Shown here piece after piece: positions 1-5,608 of a stretch of 6,055 nt of DNA. Position 1 is the first letter of the stretch. Each line of letters starts with the position of its first letter. The notes under the pieces were generated by a model. The model worked only from the letters and a program-made list of their open reading frames with translations, did not search any database and was not told where the DNA came from. The translations under genes and the position numbers were made by a program. The DNA is taken from contig JAJYGZ010000322.1 in assembly GCA_021790495.1 (NCBI GenBank), positions 1 to 6,055 of the forward strand, read 5' to 3'. The DNA comes from Actinomycetes bacterium (lineage in GTDB: Bacteria > Actinomycetota > Acidimicrobiia > Acidimicrobiales > Acidimicrobiaceae).

Positions 1-1488
1 GTGCCGCTCTACGTGGCGGACTACGTCCTGATGACATATGGAACAGGCGCCATCATGGCAGTTCCCGGAGAGGACCAGCGCGACTTTGATTTCGCGCGCG
101 AGTATGGCCTGCCTATCATCAGGACCGTTGCGCCGCCGGCGGACTTTACCGGCGAGGCTTATACGGGCCCTGGCGAGAAGATAAATTCGGGATTCATGGA
201 TGGTCTTTCGATAGCCGAAGCCAAAGCGGCGGCGATCGAAAGGCTTGAGAGCATTGGACTGGGTAATTCCTCGATCCAATATCGCTTGCGCGATTGGCTG
301 GTGTCGCGTCAGCGTTATTGGGGCTGTCCAATCCCAATTGTGCACTGCGAAGGTTGCGGACCAGTCGCAGTTGCGATCGAGAATCTTCCCGTGTTGGCAC
401 CTGACGATGTTGAGTTTCTTCCAACAGGCGAATCGCCGTTGGCGCGCCACCCGGGTTTCTTAAACGCGACATGTCCCAAGTGCGGCGCGCCTGCACTGCG
501 CGAGACCGACACTATGGACACCTTTGTCGACTCCTCGTGGTATTTTCTTCGCTTTTGCGATCCCTTTAGCTCAGACGTACCCTTCTCGCCCGAAGCCCTC
601 AGCGCTTGGATGCCGGTCGATCAATATATCGGAGGAATTGAGCACGCGATTCTTCACCTCATGTACGCGCGCTTCTTTACTAAGGCCCTCTCGGATCTTG
701 GCCTAGTTCCCCCGAGGTTGCGCGAGCCATTTTCGAGACTTTTCACCCAGGGGATGATACGACTCGCGGGATCGAAGATGTCTAAGTCCAAGGGAAATCT
801 CATCGCGCCAGCGCAGTACTTCGACACCGTCGGAGCGGATGCTCTGCGGGTGTTTCATCTATTTGTCGGTCCTCCGGGTGACGACTTTGATTGGACTGAT
901 CAAGCGGACGAGATGATCGAAGGATGCTTCAAATTCCTTCAGCGCATCTATCGCGCCGCGGTAGGAGAAGATCCCCAAGATGGGAGCGACGCGGATGCCA
1001 CGGTATCGCTGGCCCTGAGACGCGCGACGCATCGGACAATCGAGAAGGTAACTGCGGACTACGAGCGGTGGTCATACAATACCGCTGTAGCGGCGCTGAT
1101 GAGTCTGACCAATCAGATCTACAAGTCAAGACAAGCGGGTGCCGATGCCCGGAGCGTCTCTGAAGCACTGGACGTGTTGATTAAGTTGCTAGCGCCAATG
1201 GCGCCCCATGTTACTGCTGAGATGTGGTCGTTGCGTCATCCAGGAGAGATATTGCACGCCAAGGATTGGCCGGTCGTCGATGCCTCGATGCTGGTTTCGG
1301 AGACCGAGACCATGGTCATTCAGGTCGGGGGAAAGTTCAGAGACAAGATCGAAGTGGCATCCGATATTTCCGAGCCGGAAGCCGTCGAACTCGCTCTATC
1401 CAATTCGAAAGTTCGCAATGCTCTTGGCGATGGGGTTCCAAATAAGGTAGTCGCGCGCCTTCCGCGGCTTATCAACCTGATTCCCTAG
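1..1488 (+). CDS. leuS: Leucyl-tRNA synthetase, C-terminal ~495 residues (5' truncated by window edge)
   Basis: Class I cytoplasmic synthetase that charges tRNA-Leu with leucine and hydrolyses mischarged tRNA in its CP1 editing domain. The frame is open from base 1; the first codon is an internal Val, not a start. Full-length bacterial LeuRS is about 800-870 residues, so roughly 320 are missing, including the HIGH motif. Visible parts in order: the end of the editing domain with [20 protein letters not shown] at 13-32, whose D25 and D28 match the editing-site aspartates (E. coli D342/D345); [17 protein letters not shown] near 97-113; a zinc-knuckle pair C116/C119 and C158/C161, absent from E. 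coli LeuRS but common in others; [16 protein letters not shown] at 167-182; KMSKS at 259-263, which stabilises the adenylation transition state; a helical anticodon-binding domain (about 345-420, with [13 protein letters not shown]); and the small C-terminal domain (about 435-495). The gene appears intact up to TAG at 1486-1488. Identification is secure. Confidence 0.98.
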   Translation: MPLYVADYVLMTYGTGAIMAVPGEDQRDFDFAREYGLPIIRTVAPPADFTGEAYTGPGEKINSGFMDGLSIAEAKAAAIERLESIGLGNSSIQYRLRDWLVSRQRYWGCPIPIVHCEGCGPVAVAIENLPVLAPDDVEFLPTGESPLARHPGFLNATCPKCGAPALRETDTMDTFVDSSWYFLRFCDPFSSDVPFSPEALSAWMPVDQYIGGIEHAILHLMYARFFTKALSDLGLVPPRLREPFSRLFTQGMIRLAGSKMSKSKGNLIAPAQYFDTVGADALRVFHLFVGPPGDDFDWTDQADEMIEGCFKFLQRIYRAAVGEDPQDGSDADATVSLALRRATHRTIEKVTADYERWSYNTAVAALMSLTNQIYKSRQAGADARSVSEALDVLIKLLAPMAPHVTAEMWSLRHPGEILHAKDWPVVDASMLVSETETMVIQVGGKFRDKIEVASDISEPEAVELALSNSKVRNALGDGVPNKVVARLPRLINLIP

Positions 1489-1492
1489 CAGA

Positions 1493-1519
1493 CTGAGCAC
1501 GTCGTGGGACGTATCTCGG
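1493..1519. terminator. Stem-loop between convergent leuS and kinase genes
   Basis: The 38-nt gap between the two stop codons holds a hairpin. The inner stem is ACGTC (1499-1503) with GACGT (1508-1512) around a GTGG loop. The outer stem is CTGAG (1493-1497) with CTCGG (1515-1519), including one G-T wobble, separated from the inner stem by a small internal loop. Flanking CTAGC (1485-1489) and GCTAG (1526-1530) can also pair. There is no T tract on either side, so it is not a textbook intrinsic terminator. Its position between convergent genes suggests bidirectional termination or 3'-end protection. This is inference from position and structure only. Confidence 0.4.
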
Positions 1520-1526
1520 CTAAGGG

Positions 1527-2555
1527 CTAGAGGCGCTCTAGAGCGCGCATCGAACTTTGGGCGAGAAGATGACCCTGGGTGGAGTAGTTGGTTACCTCGC
1601 TGCGATCCCCGCCACGCGCACCCTGAAGATAACGAGAATAGACGCCCTCGAGAATGCAGGCGAGCTTCCAGAATCCGAAGCTCACGTAGTAGTTGATGCT
1701 GCTCAGATCGACGCCGGTCAAATCAGCGTACTTCTGAGCTATCTCCGCTCGGCGCGGAAAACCCGGCTGCGCGGTGATGGCCGATAGTGGGATATTTTCG
1801 TCGTCGGGGTCGGTCCAATACACCAGGAGCAGGCCGATGTCCGCGAGCGGATCTCCAAGAGTGCAGATCTCCCAGTCGAGAACCGCGGCGATGGTTCCAT
1901 CGTTGGTCACCATGGTGTTATCGAGGCGGTAGTCGCCGTGCACGACAGTCGCTCGACTCTGGGGCGGGATATTGCTTACGAGCCGGGCATACATCTCGTC
2001 AACAAGGGGCACCGAGTGGTCTATCTCGCCCGCACTCGCGCGAAATTGACCGTACCACCTCTTTAGCTGACGCTCGATATATCCGTCTTGTCTTGCCAGA
2101 TCTGCGAGGCCTATGGCTTCGATGTCGTAGCTGTGCAGCTTCACGAGGGTTCGCACCAGGGAATCGGCGATGGTAGCCCGAGAACTCAGATCCGGGAACT
2201 TGGCCTCAAGTACCGCGGGGTCCCGCAATATCGAGCCTTCCACGTAGCTCATTAGGTAAAACGGATAGTCGTTCACCGAGGCGTCCGCGCAAAGGGCGAG
2301 AGGAACCGCTACAGGATATCCGGTGGGGTGAAGGGCCGAGATAATCCGGAACTCTCGGGTCATATCGTGGGCGGTGGGGAGAACGTGGCTCGCCGGTGGA
2401 CGCCTTAGGACGATCTTGGCGCCCGCGCTGTCGCTGAGGGCATAAGTCAGGTTCGACCGGCCGCCCGCTATCAGCTCGTAGCTGAAAGGGGGCGCCAGAT
2501 ACGGCAGCTTAGAGCTAATCCAATTGCTGACCGCGGGTTCGTTGATGCCTTCCAT
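1527..2555 (-). CDS. APH-fold phosphotransferase, ACAD10/11 kinase-domain-like (342 aa)
   Basis: Soluble small-molecule kinase of the aminoglycoside-phosphotransferase (APH) superfamily, in the actinobacterial 'phosphotransferase family protein' branch resembling the kinase domain of mammalian ACAD10/ACAD11 and Pseudomonas LvaA. Visible: a nucleotide loop AGGRSNLTY (30-38); KIVLRRPP (47-54), where K47 is the likely ATP lysine; MTREFRIISAL (65-75), with E68 as the likely helix-C glutamate; a catalytic loop HGDYRLDN (206-213) with D208 as base and N213 as metal ligand; LDWE (226-229) with metal-binding D227; and GDPLADIG (234-241). All kinase residues are present, so it is probably active. No signal peptide or membrane segment is seen. 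In this family some members phosphorylate 4-hydroxyacyl-CoA so that the acyl chain can enter beta-oxidation; that role here is inference, as no acyl-CoA gene is adjacent. Antibiotic resistance is unlikely. The ATG at 2555 has no Shine-Dalgarno sequence and lies just downstream of a strong promoter match. The gene converges on leuS and diverges from the thioredoxin-TPR gene. Confidence 0.9.
   Translation of the reverse strand: MEGINEPAVSNWISSKLPYLAPPFSYELIAGGRSNLTYALSDSAGAKIVLRRPPASHVLPTAHDMTREFRIISALHPTGYPVAVPLALCADASVNDYPFYLMSYVEGSILRDPAVLEAKFPDLSSRATIADSLVRTLVKLHSYDIEAIGLADLARQDGYIERQLKRWYGQFRASAGEIDHSVPLVDEMYARLVSNIPPQSRATVVHGDYRLDNTMVTNDGTIAAVLDWEICTLGDPLADIGLLLVYWTDPDDENIPLSAITAQPGFPRRAEIAQKYADLTGVDLSSINYYVSFGFWKLACILEGVYSRYLQGARGGDRSEVTNYSTQGHLLAQSSMRALERL
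1533..1546. repeat. 14-bp perfect palindrome at the 3' end of the kinase gene
   Basis: GCGCTCTAGAGCGC equals its own reverse complement. It lies inside the last codons of the minus-strand kinase gene (encoding the terminal ...RALERL), just before the stop. As RNA it could form a 5-bp stem with a 4-nt loop. It may add to the 3'-end structure next to the convergent-gap hairpin, or it may be a chance result of codon choice. Confidence 0.4.
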
Positions 2556-2569
2556 CTTGCATTGAATCT

Positions 2570-2598
2570 AGCCTAAAGTTGCAGGTGCGTCGCGCCAA
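2570..2598 (-). promoter_or_regulatory. Sigma70-type promoter for the kinase gene, giving a near-leaderless mRNA
   Basis: Read on the minus strand, a -35 box TTGGCG (2598-2593) is followed by a 17-nt spacer and a -10 box TAGGCT (2575-2570) that matches the actinobacterial TANNNT pattern. The transcription start would fall near 2562-2563, leaving only about 7 nt before the ATG at 2555. This agrees with the lack of a Shine-Dalgarno sequence, since leaderless or near-leaderless mRNAs are common in Actinobacteria. The box spacing is read directly; promoter activity is inferred. Confidence 0.55.
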
Positions 2599-2617
2599 AC
2601 TGATATCGGAGGGATGT

Positions 2618-2635
2618 GATACCCCGTCTGGTATC
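2618..2635. promoter_or_regulatory. Inverted repeat GATACC-N6-GGTATC, candidate operator upstream of the thioredoxin-TPR gene
   Basis: The perfect 6-bp arms GATACC (2618-2623) and GGTATC (2630-2635) flank a 6-nt centre. The site lies 36 nt before the GTG start of the + strand gene and about 20 nt upstream of the kinase -35 box on the other strand, so a bound protein could affect either divergent gene. A small GATATC palindrome sits at 2602-2607. The half-site spacing suits a dimeric regulator; no regulator is encoded in the window and the match to any known operator is not established. Confidence 0.3.
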
Positions 2636-2670
2636 GAAGCCAAATTTGTGCGCGGCGCTAGGATGGTCGC

Positions 2671-3381
2671 GTGGCTTACATTGACGTAACAGACGCAACA
2701 TTCCAGGCAGATGTCCTGAACAAAAGTGATGACGTTCCGGTCGTCGTCGACTTATGGGCTCCTTGGTGCGGACCGTGCCGCACGCTCGGGCCGATCATTG
2801 AAAAGGTTGTCGATGAGACCGGTGGCAAGGTAGTTCTCGTCAAGATAAACGTCGACGAGAACCCTCAGGCCTCGGCGGCATTCAAGGTCCAATCGATTCC
2901 GGCGGTATACGCATTGCGCGACCACAAGGTCGTGGACGGCTTTGTCGGTGCCCAACCCGAAGCCGCGGTAAGGGAGTTTGTCGCCAAACTGGCACCCACC
3001 AAGACGCCTGTGGATCTCCTCGCTGAAATCGGCGACGAAGCGTCCTTGCGTGAAGCGCTCGAGCTTGAGCCTGGGCACGTGGTAGCGGTTGAGAAGCTCG
3101 CTGAGCTTCTGATTGAGCGCGGGGACAACGAAGAGGCTCTTACCCTCTTGGCCAGGGTTCCCGAGACCGAGCCGATCTTGCGGCTAGGCGCACAGGCCAG
3201 ACTCAATATCAAGAACTTGGCGGTCGGGGGCATCGACATCGAACAGCGGCTCAATGAGCTGTTGGACACAGTCAAAGAGGACGAGGCCGCGCGCCAGGAG
3301 TACCGGGATCTGCTTGAGGTCATGGTGGATCGCGAGGACGCGATCAAATACCGCCGGGCGCTTGCCTCGCGCCTCTTTTAG
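2671..3381 (+). CDS. Thioredoxin-domain TPR protein, CnoX/YbbN-like co-chaperone (236 aa)
   Basis: Cytoplasmic protein with an N-terminal thioredoxin fold (about 1-110) and a C-terminal helical TPR-type region (about 115-236). The thioredoxin part shows VVVDLWAPWCGPCR, with the redox pair C33/C36 in a CGPC motif, KINVDENP on the third strand, and SIPAV with the conserved cis-proline P77. The C-terminal part is rich in Leu/Ala helices (LAELLIERGDNEEALTLLARVPE, about 142-164, resembles a TPR pair) and ends in YRRALASRLF, typical of actinobacterial members. CnoX/YbbN proteins hold unfolded or oxidised clients for GroEL; E. coli CnoX lacks the CXXC pair, whereas this protein keeps it and should also reduce disulfides (inference). 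E. coli CnoX is longer (about 284 aa). The GTG start is chosen because the thioredoxin domain begins right there and AGGA (2660-2663) lies 7 nt upstream. No in-frame upstream start is needed. A plain thioredoxin is excluded by the extra C-terminal domain. Confidence 0.92.
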   Translation: MAYIDVTDATFQADVLNKSDDVPVVVDLWAPWCGPCRTLGPIIEKVVDETGGKVVLVKINVDENPQASAAFKVQSIPAVYALRDHKVVDGFVGAQPEAAVREFVAKLAPTKTPVDLLAEIGDEASLREALELEPGHVVAVEKLAELLIERGDNEEALTLLARVPETEPILRLGAQARLNIKNLAVGGIDIEQRLNELLDTVKEDEAARQEYRDLLEVMVDREDAIKYRRALASRLF

Positions 3382-3387
3382 CGCTAT

Positions 3388-3466
3388 CGCCGCCTTTTTG
3401 GCAGTCAAGTGCCAAGGTTGTATCGATACGCCTGGCGGGTTTTAGCCTAAAGTAACGAAGGCGGCG
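3388..3466. repeat. Nested dyad-symmetry element between the thioredoxin-TPR gene and folP2
   Basis: Outer 9-bp inverted arms CGCCGCCTT (3388-3396) and AAGGCGGCG (3458-3466) enclose four smaller dyads: TTGGCA-N6-TGCCAA (3398-3415), TATCGATA (3421-3428), CGCCTGGCG (3429-3437) and TTTAGCCTAAA (3441-3451). The first could form an RNA hairpin just after the upstream stop codon (TAG at 3379-3381), acting as a weak terminator without a T tract. The last contains an 11-bp motif also present at 2569-2579. The arms could close a branched structure or the dyads could be protein-binding sites; the sequence does not decide between these. The arms and palindromes are seen directly; function is inferred. 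Confidence 0.4.
3443..3453 (+). promoter_or_regulatory. Candidate -10 region for folP2-holA; second copy of TAGCCTAAAGT
   Basis: TAGCCT (3443-3448) and the overlapping TAAAGT (3448-3453) both fit TANNNT. The best upstream -35-like hexamer is TTGTAT (3418-3423), 19 nt from TAGCCT, which is longer than ideal. A start near 3455-3460 would give a leader of about 60 nt to the folP2 ATG. The same 11 bp occur at 2569-2579, where the symmetric core makes up the minus-strand kinase -10. The case as a + strand promoter is weak. Confidence 0.25.
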
Positions 3467-3518
3467 CAAAAGGGTGCCCGACCAACTGACAACGACTTGG
3501 ATCTAAAGGCGACAGCGA

Positions 3519-4355
3519 ATGCTAAGGCTCGGTAAGTACCAGTTTGACTTGACGCACCGCGGCTTGGTTATGGGTATTCTCAATCGAACCACGGACTCGT
3601 TCTTCGACAAGGGCAGTTATTTCCAATTTGACAGCTTCTTATCCAAGGCCGAAGAGCTTTTTGACGACGGCGCGGATATCTTTGACGTCGGTGGCGTCAA
3701 AGCCGGAGCGGGAGTGGAGGTGACTACCGCCGAGGAACTCGAACGGGTGGTACCCGCAGTGAAAGCCCTAGTCGAGCGTTTCGATATCCCGGTCTCGGTG
3801 GATACTTGGAATCCCGTGGTGTTGGATGCCGCCCTCGGTGTTGGGGCGGTGCTGGGAAACGACATCAGCGGGTTCGCGGACCGCGAGTATCTGAGCGTGG
3901 CGGCGCGCTGGGACGCTGGCGTAGTTGCGACCCATATCCGTCTTGCGCCCAGGGTTCCCGATCCCGATCCCTTATATGACGACGTTGTCGGGACCGTTAA
4001 GCAATTTCTCCGGCGGCGTGTTCAATGGGCGCTGGAGGCTGGCGTCGCACCGGAATCCATTATTGCCGACGCCGGACTTGACCTGGGCAAGAATACCATC
4101 CAGTCGCTTGAGCTGCTTCGAAGGTCTTCCGAGATCGCCTCGATGGGGTACCCGCTCTTGCTTTCGGCCTCCAACAAGGACTTCATCGGCGCACATCTCG
4201 GTCTCGAACTGCCCGAGCGCCGAGTCGCCTCGATATCGGCGGCGCTGGTGGCCTACATGGGCGGAGCACGTATCTTCAGGGTCCATGATGTTCGCGGCAC
4301 CCGGCGAGCGCTCGAAGTCTGCGCCGCGTTATCTCAAAGGACGAGTGTCCAGTGA
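3519..4355 (+). CDS. folP2: FolP2-type dihydropteroate synthase paralogue (278 aa)
   Basis: TIM-barrel protein of the dihydropteroate synthase (DHPS) superfamily, most like mycobacterial FolP2 rather than canonical FolP. Pterin-pocket residues are conserved at nearly E. coli numbering: N22 (MGILNRTTDSF), D56 (DVGG), D95 (SVDTW), N114 (GNDISG), D184, K220 (SNKDFIG), and R254/H256 (RVHDV). The canonical loop-2 STRPGA segment, which contacts pABA and the pterin pyrophosphate, is replaced by VKAGAG (60-65), and SRK is replaced by SNK (218-220). DVGGVKAG, GKNT and SNKD match my recollection of M. tuberculosis FolP2 (Rv1207); mycobacterial FolP2 proteins are reported to lack DHPS activity. The cellular role is therefore unknown; a pteridine-binding or different condensing activity is inference. 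The length is normal for the superfamily. ATG at 3519 has AAAGG (3505-3509) 9 nt upstream. The gene is followed after 34 nt by holA, or overlaps it if the earlier holA start is used, so co-transcription is likely. A true DHPS is less likely but not excluded. Confidence 0.88.
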   Translation: MLRLGKYQFDLTHRGLVMGILNRTTDSFFDKGSYFQFDSFLSKAEELFDDGADIFDVGGVKAGAGVEVTTAEELERVVPAVKALVERFDIPVSVDTWNPVVLDAALGVGAVLGNDISGFADREYLSVAARWDAGVVATHIRLAPRVPDPDPLYDDVVGTVKQFLRRRVQWALEAGVAPESIIADAGLDLGKNTIQSLELLRRSSEIASMGYPLLLSASNKDFIGAHLGLELPERRVASISAALVAYMGGARIFRVHDVRGTRRALEVCAALSQRTSVQ

Positions 4356-4389
4356 TGACCATGCGTTGCCAGCAGGGGCTGGGGCAAAT

Positions 4390-5433
4390 ATGACGAACCA
4401 GGTCGCTGGGAATCGCCACATCTATCTTTTGCGTGGAGACGAACCCCGGATCGTGGCAGACGCCGAGGCCGAGCTCATAAAGGAACTGCGTAGTTCGGCG
4501 GAGGTCGATGTCACCATCTTTGACGCCGAGGTCGTCGCGGGAGCCGAAGTCTGCGCGGCGCTTGAGCAGATGCATATTTTCGCCGATGCAGCCGCGGTAT
4601 GCGTGCGCGGCGTCGACAAGCTGACCGAAGATGCCATGGCGGTGATCGTGGGGTATCTGAGTGTGCCGGGCCGCTCGGAGGAGATGGCCAATTATCTGGT
4701 CATGTCGAGTTTCGCGGGGAAGATCAGCCCTAAGGTGGCCAAGGTCGCCGCCGATTTCGGAGTGGTGCTCGACCTCAAGTTGAGCAACGACGCATTGCGC
4801 ACGGAGTTCTTTTCCGAGGCTTTGGCGTCGTCATCTCTTCGTTTTTCTTCCGACGCCCTGGCGCGAATGAGAGAGCACCTCGGAGAAGATGTTGCCCGGG
4901 TCAGAAGTCTCCTCGAGGTGCTCGAGGCGCGATTCGAGCCCGATCACCGCATCAGCGCCGCCGACGTCGAACCCTATTTGGTTCGCGCCGGTTCGCTGCC
5001 GCTCTATCAGCTGACCAACGCAATTGAGAATTGCAGACGGCACGGCGAGGCCGAAGTGCTATTGCAACTGCGGCGATTTACCGAGGAGTTGCGGATCCAT
5101 CCGCTGGTTTTGGTGGCGGTTATCTCGAGGCGCATGATCGAGATCGCATCGGTGAGCTCGCCTTCCATCACCACGGCTGAGGCTCTAAATGCCCGTCTTG
5201 AGGCCAACGGCGCCAAGAAGAAGGTGCCCTTTGCGGCTAAAAAACTTCTCGAATCGGCGCGCATGCTCGATTACCCCTCCGTCGTGCGGGCCCTGTCGTG
5301 GTGCGCTGAGGCCGAGGGGCGTATCAAGGGTCTGGACGGAGTACCTGAGGAGTTCGCACTCGAGCTCCTGGTGGCGCGTCTTTGCAATTTGTTTGCACGA
5401 AAAAGGAAGACCAACTCGATAGCCGGATCCTGA
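4390..5433 (+). CDS. holA: DNA polymerase III subunit delta (347 aa)
   Basis: Delta subunit of the clamp-loader complex, which opens the beta sliding clamp and works with gamma/tau and delta-prime at the replication fork. Visible: the N-terminal HIYLLRGDEPRIVADA (10-25), the usual delta opening with the GDE signature; RGVDKL (73-78), ending the first strand set; a middle lid-like helical region; and the C-terminal collar region with PFAAKKLLESARML, followed by RALSWCAEAEGRIKGLDG (to about 318), where delta packs against the other subunits. No Walker A motif is seen, as expected because delta does not hydrolyse ATP. The length is usual for the family. ATG at 4390 is chosen because it lies just before the first conserved strand and has GGGG 5 nt upstream. 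An in-frame GTG at 4345, with AAAGGA just before it, would add 15 residues and overlap the end of folP2. The frame stays open well into folP2, but that part is a shadow of folP2. Probably translated from a folP2-holA mRNA. Confidence 0.95.
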   Translation: MTNQVAGNRHIYLLRGDEPRIVADAEAELIKELRSSAEVDVTIFDAEVVAGAEVCAALEQMHIFADAAAVCVRGVDKLTEDAMAVIVGYLSVPGRSEEMANYLVMSSFAGKISPKVAKVAADFGVVLDLKLSNDALRTEFFSEALASSSLRFSSDALARMREHLGEDVARVRSLLEVLEARFEPDHRISAADVEPYLVRAGSLPLYQLTNAIENCRRHGEAEVLLQLRRFTEELRIHPLVLVAVISRRMIEIASVSSPSITTAEALNARLEANGAKKKVPFAAKKLLESARMLDYPSVVRALSWCAEAEGRIKGLDGVPEEFALELLVARLCNLFARKRKTNSIAGS

Positions 5434-5608
5434 GTCGTGCCGTGTGCGCCGGGCACCGATTGGGCAAATCATGCTCGGAACTTTCGTCCCTCTCGACCCG
5501 GCACAAGCCCGATGTTTTGTCCATCACTGGTAGGTCGGAGTGCCCATAGCCGATAGTTCAGTTGACGCATCGCCCTGACGGTCGAGCCGGAAAGAGCAGG
5601 TCGATTCC
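5434..5608. other. Non-coding spacer between convergent holA and the cysteine hydrolase
   Basis: This stretch separates the ends of two convergent genes. I see no credible small protein in it. Its left part holds a stem-loop (5449-5478). Its right part has weak tRNA-like features that do not hold up as a gene. Nothing else stands out. Confidence 0.6.
5449..5478 (+). terminator. Terminator-like stem-loop 15 nt after holA
   Basis: CCGGGCA (5449-5455) pairs with TGCTCGG (5472-5478), with one G-T wobble. Inside it, GATT (5458-5461) pairs with AATC (5467-5470) around a GGGCA loop, with a small internal loop between the stems. The 3' flank (AACTTTCG) has only a short T run, so termination may be weak or factor-assisted. 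Placement right after the holA stop in a convergent spacer supports a terminator role. Confidence 0.45.

Noticed and set aside
1..3. GTG at the first base as a start codon for leuS.
   Set aside because: The protein begins in the middle of the editing domain; the window edge cuts the gene.
1787..2176. Open plus-strand frame of 129 codons opposite the kinase gene.
   Set aside because: Arg-rich antisense shadow; the minus-strand kinase has all catalytic motifs here.
2865..3347. Open minus-strand frame of 160 codons opposite the thioredoxin-TPR gene.
   Set aside because: Very Ser/Arg-rich, which is the usual result of reading a GC-rich gene in antisense; no motif.
3925..4389. The holA frame stays open upstream as far as 3925 and could be read as a 502-residue protein.
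   Set aside because: The added part overlaps folP2 in another frame, is rich in Arg, Pro and Ser with no domain, and the HolA family begins near 4390.
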